DNA of 64,000 bases from Clostridium sp. UBA4548 (lineage in GTDB: Bacteria; Bacillota; Clostridia; Clostridiales; Clostridiaceae): contig NZ_DGLI01000021.1 in the NCBI RefSeq assembly GCF_002387895.1, positions 102,837 through 166,836 of the forward strand. The letters run 5' to 3'. Both the position numbers and the translations under genes were made by a program. The notes under the pieces are model-generated. The model had not been told where the DNA came from and did not search any database. It worked only from the letters and a program-made list of their open reading frames with translations. The number at the start of each line of letters is the position of its first letter. Within the stretch, counting starts at the first letter, position 1. Positions 51,756-60,554 of this stretch are shown one piece after another.

Positions 51756-52532
51756 ATGAAATTGGTAATATTAGCAGGGGGTTATGGTACGCGCTTAAGT
51801 GAAGAAACAATAGTAAAACCTAAGCCAATGGTTGAAATAGGTGGACGTCCTATCATATGGCACATAATGAAGATTTATTCATATTATGGCATAAATGAAT
51901 TTGTAATTTGCCTAGGGTACAAAGGATATATGATAAAGGAATACTTCGCTAATTACTTTCTACATCAATCTGATGTTACCTTTGATATTGCCAATAATTC
52001 AATGAAAATTCATGATAATAACAGTGAACCTTGGAAAGTAACTTTGGTAGATACAGGTGAAGGAACATTAACAGGTGGAAGACTTAAAAAAGTTCAAAAA
52101 TATGTAGGTGACGAGACATTTTGTTTCACTTATGGAGATGGATTAAGTGATGTTAATATAAAAAAGCTTACAGAGTATCATTATGAGCAGAAAAAAAAAG
52201 GAGTAATTGCAACTTTAACAGCGATAAATCCACCTGGAAAATATGGAACTCTAGGCCTAAAAAGTGATAAGGTAATTAATTTTAAGGAGAAACCACAAGG
52301 GGAAGATAGTTGGATTAATGGTGGTTTTTTTGTGCTAGAACCAGAGGTTTTTAATTTAATAGAAGGAGATAAAACTTCATGGGAGTTGGGACCACTTGAG
52401 TATATTGCTAGAAATGGTAAGTTAGCTGCCTATAGACATAACGGATTTTGGCTTGCTATGGATACGTTAAGAGATAAAATTAAACTTGAGGAGCTATGGG
52501 ATAGTGGAGAATCCCCATGGAAGGTGTGGTAA
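51756..52532 (+). CDS. rfbF: Glucose-1-phosphate cytidylyltransferase
   Basis: Makes CDP-glucose from CTP and glucose 1-phosphate, the entry to CDP-deoxysugars. The nucleotidyltransferase signature is LAGGYGTRLSEETIVKPKPMVEIG, with YGDGLSDVNI carrying the metal-binding aspartate. At about 258 residues it is full length. An upstream ATG at 51747 is too close to AAAGG; ATG 51756 gives the family N-terminus MKLVILAGG. The stop is followed immediately by the rfbG start, so the two genes are tightly coupled. Confidence 0.94.
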   Translation: MKLVILAGGYGTRLSEETIVKPKPMVEIGGRPIIWHIMKIYSYYGINEFVICLGYKGYMIKEYFANYFLHQSDVTFDIANNSMKIHDNNSEPWKVTLVDTGEGTLTGGRLKKVQKYVGDETFCFTYGDGLSDVNIKKLTEYHYEQKKKGVIATLTAINPPGKYGTLGLKSDKVINFKEKPQGEDSWINGGFFVLEPEVFNLIEGDKTSWELGPLEYIARNGKLAAYRHNGFWLAMDTLRDKIKLEELWDSGESPWKVW

Positions 52533-52533
52533 T

Positions 52534-53613
52534 ATGAAGGAATCATTTTGGAAAGGAAAAAGAGTTCTTATTACCGGTAGCACAGGTTTTAAGGGATGTT
52601 GGTTAAGTCTATGGCTTAATAAGTTGGGTGCTGACGTAATTGGGTATTCTTTGCAGCCTCCTTCTAATCCAAATATGTTCGAAACTATTAAATTAAAGCA
52701 AAAGATTACTTATATATATGGGAATATACTGGACATGGATAAATTAATGAATAACTTCGAAAAGTATGAACCAGAAGTAGTGTTCCATTTAGCTGCCCAA
52801 CCACTTGTAAGAAAATCTTATGACGAACCATTTGAAACCTTCAATACTAATGTAATGGGCACCGTAAATGTATTTAATGCAGTTCGAAATTCAAAATCTG
52901 TAAAAGTAGTAGTTAATGTAACCAGTGATAAGTGCTACGAAAATAAAGAGTGGAATTGGGGTTACAGAGAAAATGAATCAATGGGGGGGCATGACCCATA
53001 TAGTTGCAGTAAAGGGTGTGCAGAACTAATTACTAATTCTTTTAGAAAGTCATATTTTACTGAACAAAATATATACCTAGCTTCAGCAAGAGCTGGAAAT
53101 GTTATCGGTGGTGGCGATTGGGCAGAGGATAGACTAATTCCTGATATAGTAAGATGCTTAGTTAATAATCAAAATCCTGTTATAAGGAATCCATATTCGA
53201 TAAGACCGTGGCAGCATGTTTTAGAACCTCTTGGTGCTTATATGTTAATAGCAGAAAAAATGTGGGAACATGGACATAAGTATGCAGAAGGATGGAATTT
53301 TGGACCTGAAAATGAGAGCACTGTAACAGTAGCTGAAGTAGCTAATCAATTAATGACTTTATGGGGTATGGATGAAGGAATTATTCTTAATATAGATACT
53401 CAAAAAAAACTTCATGAAGCACAATTTTTAAAACTTGATTGTTCTAAAGCTAGATATAAGCTTGGATGGTCTCCTAAACTAACTATAAAGGAAACCTTGG
53501 ATTGGACAATGAAATGGTATAAAGCTTTTGAGGATGAGGTTGATATGTACAGATTTTCACTATCACAGATAGAAAATTATGAGAAGTTAAGGAGCAATGA
53601 AAATGGAGTATAA
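52534..53613 (+). CDS. rfbG: CDP-glucose 4,6-dehydratase
   Basis: SDR enzyme that turns CDP-glucose into CDP-4-keto-6-deoxyglucose. NAD-binding GSTGFKGCWLSLWL sits near residue 16, and the catalytic Tyr and Lys are in DPYSCSKGCAEL, with VTSDKCYE before them. Length is 359 residues. ATG 52534 is one base after the rfbF stop; the longer frame at 52486 overlaps rfbF. It ends overlapping the methyltransferase start. With rfbF it supplies the keto-sugar for the following genes. Confidence 0.94.
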   Translation: MKESFWKGKRVLITGSTGFKGCWLSLWLNKLGADVIGYSLQPPSNPNMFETIKLKQKITYIYGNILDMDKLMNNFEKYEPEVVFHLAAQPLVRKSYDEPFETFNTNVMGTVNVFNAVRNSKSVKVVVNVTSDKCYENKEWNWGYRENESMGGHDPYSCSKGCAELITNSFRKSYFTEQNIYLASARAGNVIGGGDWAEDRLIPDIVRCLVNNQNPVIRNPYSIRPWQHVLEPLGAYMLIAEKMWEHGHKYAEGWNFGPENESTVTVAEVANQLMTLWGMDEGIILNIDTQKKLHEAQFLKLDCSKARYKLGWSPKLTIKETLDWTMKWYKAFEDEVDMYRFSLSQIENYEKLRSNENGV

Positions 53614-54835
53614 AGCTTGTAGATTTTGTGGAACAGAACTGAAAGATACATTTGTAAACTTAGGAATGTCACCACTTTCAAATTCATATATAAAGTATGA
53701 AAATCTTAAGAGAAAAGAAAATTATTATCCTCTTCACGCTTACGTTTGTTCCAAATGCTTTTTAGTCCAACTTGAGGAGTTTGAATCTCCAGAAAATATA
53801 TTTAGTGATTATGCCTACTTTAGTTCGTATTCAAATAGTTGGTTAAAACATGTGGAAGAATATGTTGATATGATGGCAAAGAGGCTCAAGCTCAATACAA
53901 ATTCAACGGTAGTAGAAATAGCTAGTAATGATGGGTATTTGCTCCAATTTTTCAAAGGGAAAAACATACCTGTACTGGGGATAGAACCTGCTAAAAATGT
54001 AGCTTTAGAGTCAGAAGCAAAGGGAATAAATACAATTAAAGATTTTTTTGGTTTACGGTTAGCAGAGGATCTTAAAAGCAATAAAGTGGAGGCAGATTTG
54101 CTTATAGCCAATAATGTCCTTGCACATGTTCCGAATATCAATGATTTTGTTGCAGGAATGAAAAAAATATTAAAGAGTACAGGTGTTATAACTATTGAAT
54201 TTCCGCATCTACTAAGATTAATAAAGGAAAATCAATTTGATACTATATACCACGAACACTATTCATATCTATCTCTTATTACAGTTACAAGGGTTTTAGA
54301 AAAGCATGGACTTGTTATATTTGATGTTGAAGAAGTGCCTACTCACGGTGGTTCTTTAAGAATTTATGCAAAGCATTTTGAAGATTCAGCTAAAGAACTT
54401 AATAATAATGTAGCTACGATTTTAAATGAGGAAATAGAATTTGGATTGGATGACCTAAACACATATAAAGCATTTTCTAAGCGTGTAGAAAATATTAAGA
54501 GAAATATATTAAGTTTTCTTATTAAGTGTAAAAGTGAGGGAAAGCAAATTGTTGGATACGGAGCACCTGCAAAGGGAAATACGCTTCTAAATTATTGCGG
54601 TATAGGAGTTGATTTCTTAGACTATACTGTAGACAAAAGTCCTCATAAGCAAGGGTTGCGCTTGCCAGGTAGTCATATACCGATATATTCTCCAAGTAAG
54701 ATTATGGAAACAAAACCTGATTATGTAGTTATACTACCATGGAATATAAAGGAAGAGATAGTGGAGCAGATGGGAATAATCAAAAAATGGAATGGAAAAT
54801 TTGTTACATTGATCCCTAATATAGAGGTTAATTAA
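53603..54835 (+). CDS. Sugar C-methyltransferase (TylC3/EvaC-like)
   Basis: SAM-dependent enzyme expected to add a methyl group to C-3 of the keto-deoxysugar. Zinc-binding N-terminus CRFCGTEL...CSKCFLVQLEEF (four cysteines), methyltransferase core VVEIASNDGYLLQFFKGKNIPVLGIEPAKNVA near 95-125, and the family C-terminal domain with GYGAPAKGNTLLNY. About 410 residues. ATG 53603 has AAGGAG eight bases upstream; ATG 53597 is too close. It overlaps the rfbG end by 11 bases. The combination with RfbF/RfbG indicates a branched 3-C-methyl 6-deoxyhexose, although the exact sugar is inference. Confidence 0.88.
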   Translation: MEYKACRFCGTELKDTFVNLGMSPLSNSYIKYENLKRKENYYPLHAYVCSKCFLVQLEEFESPENIFSDYAYFSSYSNSWLKHVEEYVDMMAKRLKLNTNSTVVEIASNDGYLLQFFKGKNIPVLGIEPAKNVALESEAKGINTIKDFFGLRLAEDLKSNKVEADLLIANNVLAHVPNINDFVAGMKKILKSTGVITIEFPHLLRLIKENQFDTIYHEHYSYLSLITVTRVLEKHGLVIFDVEEVPTHGGSLRIYAKHFEDSAKELNNNVATILNEEIEFGLDDLNTYKAFSKRVENIKRNILSFLIKCKSEGKQIVGYGAPAKGNTLLNYCGIGVDFLDYTVDKSPHKQGLRLPGSHIPIYSPSKIMETKPDYVVILPWNIKEEIVEQMGIIKKWNGKFVTLIPNIEVN

Positions 54836-55369
54836 ATGATATTTAAGGAAACAAAATTAAAGGGTGCATATATAATTGAAATAGAACCAATAGAAGACGA
54901 AAGAGGATTCTTTGCACGTTCATGGTGCAAAGAAGAATTCGAAAGCATTGGGTTAAATCCTAATTTAAAGCAGTGTAATATCTCTTATAATAAACATAAA
55001 GGAACAATTAGAGGTATGCATTTTCAAACTGCGCCTTATGAGGAAGCAAAACTTGTTAGATGTATAAGAGGGGCAATTTATGATGTGATTATAGATTTAA
55101 GGGAGCATTCTGAAACTTTTATGAAGTGGATTGGAGTTGAAATTACTGCCGAAAATAGAAAAGCTCTTTATATTCCAGAAGGGTTTGCTCATGGATTTCA
55201 AACAATAGAAGAAAATTCAGAGGTTTTTTATCAGATGTCAGAATCTTATCATGCTGAACATGCTGCAGGGATTAAGTGGAATGATACTACCTTTGGTATA
55301 GAATGGCCGTTACCTATCATAAGTATATCTGATAAGGATAATAGCTTTCAATCTTTTAAAGTAAAGTGA
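54836..55369 (+). CDS. RfbC-like 3,5-epimerase family cupin
   Basis: 177-residue dTDP-4-dehydrorhamnose 3,5-epimerase homologue. The family motifs RGFFARSWCKEEFE, QCNISYNKHKGTIRGMHFQ with the catalytic histidine, KLVRCIRGAIYDVIIDLR and YIPEGFAHGFQTIEENSEVFYQMS are complete. It starts right after the methyltransferase stop. Here the substrate should be the CDP-keto sugar rather than dTDP, so epimerisation at C-5 and/or C-3 is likely. No rmlABD genes are nearby, so dTDP-rhamnose synthesis is not supported. Confidence 0.85.
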   Translation: MIFKETKLKGAYIIEIEPIEDERGFFARSWCKEEFESIGLNPNLKQCNISYNKHKGTIRGMHFQTAPYEEAKLVRCIRGAIYDVIIDLREHSETFMKWIGVEITAENRKALYIPEGFAHGFQTIEENSEVFYQMSESYHAEHAAGIKWNDTTFGIEWPLPIISISDKDNSFQSFKVK

Positions 55370-55380
55370 GATGTAGATTT

Positions 55381-55869
55381 ATGATAATTATTTCAAAAGA
55401 TGCAGTAATAGCAAAGATGGCTGATATAGAAGATTCAGTGAAAGGCACTAACATTATAATTAATGAAGGAGTCCATATTGATTCTTTTGTAAAAATAAAA
55501 CCTGTTGGTGGTGTTGGAGATGTGCATATTGGTAAGAATTCCTATATAAACTCTTGTACTGTAATTTACACGGGAAATGGAGTGGAGATAGGTGAGGACG
55601 TATTAATTGGACCCAATTGCACATTAGCACCTACAAATCATGAGTATAAAGTAAAAAACAAAACGATAAAGATGCAAAGGTTTAAAGAAAGCAAGGGTGG
55701 AATTATTATTGAAGACGATGTTTGGATAGGAGCAAACTGTGTTGTTCTAGATGGAAGTATAATAAAGAAAGGTGCGGTGATTGGAGCGAATTCTTTAGTA
55801 AATGGAGAAGTGCCTGAATATTCAATTTGTGTTGGCAGTCCGGCAAGAAAAATAGGAGAGAGGGAATAA
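55381..55869 (+). CDS. Left-handed beta-helix acyltransferase
   Basis: 162-residue hexapeptide-repeat O-acetyltransferase of the maltose/galactoside acetyltransferase group. Repeats such as DVHIGKNSYINSC and VEIGEDVLIGPNCTLAPTNHEY carry the catalytic histidine (near residue 90), followed by GGIIIEDDVWIGANCVVLDGSIIKKGAVIGANSLV. A GTG at 55366 overlaps the epimerase stop; ATG 55381 is preferred although its ribosome site is weak. It may acetylate the new deoxysugar. The next gene begins two bases after its stop. Confidence 0.85.
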   Translation: MIIISKDAVIAKMADIEDSVKGTNIIINEGVHIDSFVKIKPVGGVGDVHIGKNSYINSCTVIYTGNGVEIGEDVLIGPNCTLAPTNHEYKVKNKTIKMQRFKESKGGIIIEDDVWIGANCVVLDGSIIKKGAVIGANSLVNGEVPEYSICVGSPARKIGERE

Positions 55870-55870
55870 C

Positions 55871-56680
55871 ATGTACACAATATTCGGAGGAAGAGGATTC
55901 ATTGGTGGTAATATTGTAAAAAAGTTAAATGAAAATAAAATTGAGTTCTTCATTCCTGAAAAGAATGACGAGAGCATATATGAAAAAAACTTAGGCAAGG
56001 TGATTTATTGTGCAGGTGTAACTTCTGATTTTAGGGAACGACCTTATGATACAGTAGATGCTCATGTAAATTATCTATCTAAAGTTTTAAGATATAGTAG
56101 TTTTGAATCTTTTGTGTATATTTCCTCAACTAGGGTATATTTTAATTCAACTCGTGGGAGTGAAGATGTTGCTTTAAGTGTAAATCCACATAATTTAGAT
56201 GATATATTTAATGTTTCTAAGTTACTAGGAGAATCATTATGCCTGAATTCAGGCAAAGATAATGTTAAGGTAGCACGAATTTCCAATGTTTGTGGTGACG
56301 ATTTTACATCTAATAATTTTATTTATTCAATAATTAAAGATGCAATTGAGAAAAAGGAGATAATACTGAATACAACATTAGATTCAGAAAAGGATTACAT
56401 AGGGATAGAGGATGTAGTAAATATGTTATTAAGATTAGGGCATAAAGGTAACAGTGGCATTTATAATGTTGCATCAGGTAAAAACATAAGCAATGGAGCT
56501 ATCATAAGTATATTAAAAGAAATAACTAAGTGTAATGTGAAAATTTCAGAAAGTGCTACCACAATTAAATTTCCTAAGATAGAAATTGGAAAAATAAAAA
56601 GTGAATTTAATTTTATGCCATGTGAAACAGACTATTTAATAAGGGATTTAATAAACACATATATTTCAAGAAAGAGGTAA
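55871..56680 (+). CDS. SDR epimerase/reductase with Phe in place of catalytic Tyr
   Basis: 269-residue extended SDR expected to reduce the 4-keto sugar. The nucleotide motif GGRGFIG (6-12) is intact, and YISSTRVYF holds the serine. The catalytic YxxxK is FNVSK (F113, K117; codons TTT and AAG), so the tyrosine is missing. It may use another residue, be inactive or act only as a binding partner. It lies two bases after the acyltransferase stop and four bases before the next gene. Without it the cluster would lack a keto-reductase, which makes the substitution worth testing. Confidence 0.8.
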   Translation: MYTIFGGRGFIGGNIVKKLNENKIEFFIPEKNDESIYEKNLGKVIYCAGVTSDFRERPYDTVDAHVNYLSKVLRYSSFESFVYISSTRVYFNSTRGSEDVALSVNPHNLDDIFNVSKLLGESLCLNSGKDNVKVARISNVCGDDFTSNNFIYSIIKDAIEKKEIILNTTLDSEKDYIGIEDVVNMLLRLGHKGNSGIYNVASGKNISNGAIISILKEITKCNVKISESATTIKFPKIEIGKIKSEFNFMPCETDYLIRDLINTYISRKR

Positions 56681-56684
56681 GTAA

Positions 56685-57344
56685 ATGGTTTTATCCTTAG
56701 AAATTGATGAATTAATAAATTATGTTAATAGGCAGATGTATAATCTATTTCCAGATGGTAACTCAGGTAGTATATTAGAGTATAAAAAAGAGTTTAGTAC
56801 AACAATTGAAAGATTAGAAAATTGTTTTAAAAATATAAAAAACAGCAATTATTGTAAAGATACAGTTTCGTATTTCAATCACTTGCATTCAGATCAATAC
56901 ACAATGTTTCTATGGTTTTTATCTAATACAATTTGGAAAAGCAAGGGTGACCTTAATGTGTGTAATAAGTTATTTTATATGAATAAAAGTCTAAATGGTT
57001 TTAGTTGTATGTATGATACTGAATTACCAGAGATTTTTTTACTCTTGCATACTGTTGGAACGGTACTAGGGAAGGGGAAATATTCAAATTATTTTATAGC
57101 TACGCAAGGTTGTACCGTGGGTGCACACAAAGGTATTTATCCTAAAATAGGACATAATGTGTCTTTACTTCCTAATTCATCAATAGTAGGGGATTGCTCA
57201 ATAGGTAAAAATGTTTCTATTGGTATAAATGCAACAGTTTATAATACTAACATAGAAGATAATACTGTTGTTTTTGTAGATGATAAAGGAAAAACAAATT
57301 ATAAATACAAAGAAGACCACTGGTCAAAACAGTGGTTTAAATAA
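56685..57344 (+). CDS. Serine-acetyltransferase-like protein
   Basis: 219 residues. The first ~120 are helical, and the last ~90 form a hexapeptide-repeat domain: GKGKYSNYFIATQGCTVGAHKG, PKIGHNVSLLPNSSIVGDCSIGKNVSIG. This resembles serine O-acetyltransferase (CysE) and related sugar acyltransferases, but the helical part lacks clear CysE features. Within a sugar cluster, acylation of a sugar amine or hydroxyl is more likely than cysteine synthesis. AAGAGG precedes the ATG. It is transcribed with the genes before it. Confidence 0.72.
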   Translation: MVLSLEIDELINYVNRQMYNLFPDGNSGSILEYKKEFSTTIERLENCFKNIKNSNYCKDTVSYFNHLHSDQYTMFLWFLSNTIWKSKGDLNVCNKLFYMNKSLNGFSCMYDTELPEIFLLLHTVGTVLGKGKYSNYFIATQGCTVGAHKGIYPKIGHNVSLLPNSSIVGDCSIGKNVSIGINATVYNTNIEDNTVVFVDDKGKTNYKYKEDHWSKQWFK

Positions 57345-57517
57345 TCAGAATGACTTGATACTTTAAAGAGTAAAGATATCTTAGTTGTTTAAAATCTAGT
57401 TTAGTGGATATTAAAGGTCACGCCTTGCATTCACTAATGAAAGCCCTAATTATATCAATGGATAATATAGTTCATCTAATTGTAAAGTAGGGTATAATAT
57501 TATTTAGGGGGGATACA

Positions 57518-58558
57518 ATGAAACCAAAGATAAGTATTATAATACCATGTTATAATGTAGAAAAATATATTGAGAGATGTGCTAAATCATTAGTAGACCA
57601 AACTATAGGTATAGAAGATTTAGAATTAATTTTTGTTAATGATGCTTCTACAGATTCGACATTATCTATGTTATTAGAAATTGAAAAGGCATATCCTAAT
57701 AATATTCTTGTTATTAATTCACTTAAAAATGGAAAGCAAGGTACTGCGAAAAATATTGGAATGCAATATGCAACTGCTGATTATATTGGGTTTGTTGATT
57801 CTGATGATTGGATAGAGTGTGATATGTACGAAAAATTATATTCAAAAATTAAAGAATATAATTGTGATTTTGCTGGTTGTTGCTTTGTTCAAGATTATAG
57901 AAATGGAAAGTCAATAGAAACAGCTAATGGAGAGGATATTTTTTTGAAAATTAATACAAATGAAGAAAGAAAAGATTTTTTAAATTTAGATTTGGGTGGT
58001 GGAGTTGTGAGTAAACTCTATCGTAAATCATTAATTACAGATAATCAAATTTTCTTTCCAGAACAGTTAAAATATGAAGATAATTATTGGTATTCCATGA
58101 TAAAGCTATATGTAACTAGCGTTTATATATTAAAAGAAAATTTATATCACTATTGTATAAATCCAGGTTCTACAGTCCAGAGTGTAAATGCACCCCATCA
58201 TTTAGACCGCTTGAAAATTGAAGTTATGAAATTAGATGCATATAAAGAAAAAGGTGTATTTGATACTTTTCATAGTGAAATAGAGCTAGAATTTTTAAAT
58301 TTATTTTATATAAATACGTTATTTATATTGTTTACAAAATTTGCTCCAATACCAGTTGATGTAATATATATTATGCAAAAAACTGTACTAGAATTATTCC
58401 CTAATTATAAAAATAATTCGTATTTTATTGATACACCTAGTAAGTATCATCCATTTTTGAATACTATAGATATAAATTGGGATGAAGATCAATGGAATAA
58501 ACTTGCTAATAAATATAAAGAAATTATTAATAATAGAACAATTATTAACAATAACTAA
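57518..58558 (+). CDS. Family 2 glycosyltransferase
   Basis: 346 residues. The GT-A core is typical of capsule and teichoic-acid enzymes: PKISIIIPCYNVEKYIERCAKSLVDQT, FVNDASTDSTLSM, GTAKNIGMQYATADYIGFVDSDDWIE with the DxD-like metal site, and EDNYWYSMIK. There is no transmembrane helix. AGGGGGG precedes the ATG; a 173-base gap separates it from the acyltransferase. It is the last cluster gene, and a strong terminator follows. Confidence 0.9.
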   Translation: MKPKISIIIPCYNVEKYIERCAKSLVDQTIGIEDLELIFVNDASTDSTLSMLLEIEKAYPNNILVINSLKNGKQGTAKNIGMQYATADYIGFVDSDDWIECDMYEKLYSKIKEYNCDFAGCCFVQDYRNGKSIETANGEDIFLKINTNEERKDFLNLDLGGGVVSKLYRKSLITDNQIFFPEQLKYEDNYWYSMIKLYVTSVYILKENLYHYCINPGSTVQSVNAPHHLDRLKIEVMKLDAYKEKGVFDTFHSEIELEFLNLFYINTLFILFTKFAPIPVDVIYIMQKTVLELFPNYKNNSYFIDTPSKYHPFLNTIDINWDEDQWNKLANKYKEIINNRTIINNN

Positions 58559-58643
58559 TCTGAATTATTTATACAACAAAAAAGAGATTTGAAGGGAGTT
58601 ATGAAGCAGTGGATTTCACCCACCACGCTTCGCCTACACCAAC

Positions 58644-58676
58644 AAGACCCACGACAATTTTGTCGTGGGTCTTTAA
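58644..58676. terminator. Terminator between GT2 gene and rsmH
   Basis: AAGACCCACGACA (58644-58656) pairs perfectly with TGTCGTGGGTCTT (58661-58673). It stops the sugar cluster and, from the other side, the convergent rsmH gene. Confidence 0.9.
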
Positions 58677-58682
58677 CTTTTC

Positions 58683-59747
58683 TTATGCTTTTATTGCCCA
58701 ACGTAATTTAGCAGAACGTGCACGACTGTTAACATTACATTCTTCAGCTGATGGGCGAATAGGTTCCTTAGCTATTTCAGAATAAATGCCTTCGCGGAAA
58801 AAGTGCTGGAAGGATTTTTTCACGCGGCGATCTTCTCCTGAATGGAATGTAAGTATAGCAACACGACCACCCTTAGCAAGGACATTAGGAAGTTTTTCTA
58901 AAAACTCATCTAAAACTTCAAATTCTTTATTTACATTAATTCGTAATGCTTGAAAGGTCCTTTGGCAGGACTTTTTAATATCATCTTCTTTGATTTTTGG
59001 AACATACTTTAGATTATCTTTGATGATATTTCTAAGTTGTGTGGTTGTAGTTATATCAATTCCTTTTTTTATACTAGAAAGAATAGCACGAGCAATTACA
59101 GCAGCGTGAGGCTCATCAGAATTTTCTATGAGCATATCTTCTATTTCAAATAGGTTCAATTCTTTTAGAAGATCTGCTGCAGAGATACCCATTTTGGGAT
59201 TAAGTCTTAAGTCTAAAGGCCCTTCAGCCTTAAAGGTAAACCCTCTTTCAGGATTGTCTATTTGCATAGAAGAAACCCCTAAATCTGCCAATACAAAATT
59301 AAAAGCCTCTGGTTTTGAGATAACCTCATCTATTTTGGCAAAGTTCATTTGCTTAATCTCTAAAATTTCTGGACCATAACCTAGTTTTTCTAAACGCTCT
59401 TTAGTCTTTGGTAATTCAATAGGATCTACATCAAGTGAATACAAGCGCCCTTTTGAATCCAAACACTTAAGCATTTCTAAGGTATGACCACCATAACCTA
59501 GTGTTGCATCTAGTCCAATTTGTCCAGGGGTGATTTGTAGAAAATCTAATATTTCCTTAACACAAATGGAAATATGCATACCTGCAGGAGTGTTGCCCTT
59601 TTTAATAATTTTTTCAATATCATCAGCATATTTCTCTGGATTCAGTTCCTTGTATTTTTCCTTAAAATTCTTAGGATGAGTTCCTTTATAGCGAGGACGA
59701 CGCTGATGTTTAATTTCTTTTTCATCCAAAGTTTGATCTACACTCAT
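58683..59747 (-). CDS. RsmH-family 16S rRNA (cytosine-N4) methyltransferase
   Basis: Methylates N4 of cytidine 1402 in 16S rRNA in the RsmH family. The SAM motif DATLGYGGHTLEMLKCL lies near residue 79, and VLADLGVSSMQIDNPERGFTF, LDLRLNP, RTFQALRINVNKEFEVLDEFL and LTFHSGEDRRVKKSFQ are all present. A basic N-terminal extension of about 55 residues precedes the usual start. It is not in the division-cluster (mraZ-rsmH-ftsL) context, so it is probably a second copy or paralogue. GAGGGAAGAG precedes the ATG. The gene converges with the sugar cluster. Confidence 0.88.
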   Translation of the reverse strand: MSVDQTLDEKEIKHQRRPRYKGTHPKNFKEKYKELNPEKYADDIEKIIKKGNTPAGMHISICVKEILDFLQITPGQIGLDATLGYGGHTLEMLKCLDSKGRLYSLDVDPIELPKTKERLEKLGYGPEILEIKQMNFAKIDEVISKPEAFNFVLADLGVSSMQIDNPERGFTFKAEGPLDLRLNPKMGISAADLLKELNLFEIEDMLIENSDEPHAAVIARAILSSIKKGIDITTTTQLRNIIKDNLKYVPKIKEDDIKKSCQRTFQALRINVNKEFEVLDEFLEKLPNVLAKGGRVAILTFHSGEDRRVKKSFQHFFREGIYSEIAKEPIRPSAEECNVNSRARSAKLRWAIKA

Positions 59748-60420
59748 TCTCTTCCCTCATTTTACAATATATTTTTACTGTTTTTATAGATTATATGATA
59801 GCAGATACAATTTGCTAAAGCAACACCAAGGGGTTGCATTCTAAAATCACCACTAATTGTAGAAATTAAATTACTCCTTAGAGCAGTTAAGTAAGTTAAG
59901 AGTTCCATTGAAGTAGAGGCTACTGATATACAGGGGGAAGGTAGTCAATTTTTATGGAAACATATTTAAGACTTTTACGGCAAAAAAAATGATGCCTACG
60001 GGCAAAAAAGAAACAACTTACTTAAAGGAATATAAAATAAATACCAGCATATACATTTAATATAAAGTATACTAAATTTTAATTAAGTACAAAGAAATTT
60101 ACAGTTTAACCTGTTGTATTAATAAAATTTTTCAACTTTTAATACATGCTGGAGTTACAATTGATAAGTATCACCAATTGTAACAAAAGTGACAATAGTA
60201 AAGTCCTTAAGATTATTTATTGCTGTATTATAGTAATTATTAAGCTCTAGCATTTATGTTTTCCATTATCATTGTTGAATTGGCGTTTTTCAATAATAGA
60301 GTAACATGACATGCTAGGGCTTTTATATATGTAATTAATTCTAGTTCATTTACTAGCACAACCAGTAAATTTATCATTTTCATATTAAGAAACAACAGGT
60401 GAAAAATATATAAAAATATA
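59748..60420. other. Long AT-rich gap before the Pel-like operon
   Basis: No ORF or known RNA. ATTTACT-N9-AGTAAAT lies near 60347-60369. The promoter of the riboswitch must lie close to 60380-60410, but no convincing -35 is visible. Confidence 0.4.
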
Positions 60421-60492
60421 ATTAGAAACGATGATGCAACTTTTTTATTTGGGTACCTGAAAGTTGTTAAGTTAATGGTACAACCGGCTAAT
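60421..60492 (+). ncRNA. Cyclic-di-GMP-II riboswitch
   Basis: The GAAACGATGATGCAAC start, TTGGGTACCTGA, the pseudoknot region and the closing GGTACAACCGG match the class-II aptamer known from clostridia. P1 is ATTAG (60421-60425) with CTAAT (60488-60492). The 3' P1 strand is also the inner end of the 5' terminator arm, so ligand binding should block the terminator and switch the operon ON. Confidence 0.92.
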
Positions 60493-60515
60493 ATAAATAA
60501 ATTAGCCGGTTTTTA
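60482..60515 (+). terminator. Terminator controlled by the c-di-GMP riboswitch
   Basis: AACCGGCTAAT (60482-60492) pairs perfectly with ATTAGCCGGTT (60501-60511), loop of eight bases, then TTTTATT. It overlaps the aptamer by eleven bases and lies 40 bases before the pelD-like start. Confidence 0.92.
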
Positions 60516-60554
60516 TTATGGGAAAATTTATTTTTAGGAAGGGGGATCTTATGG

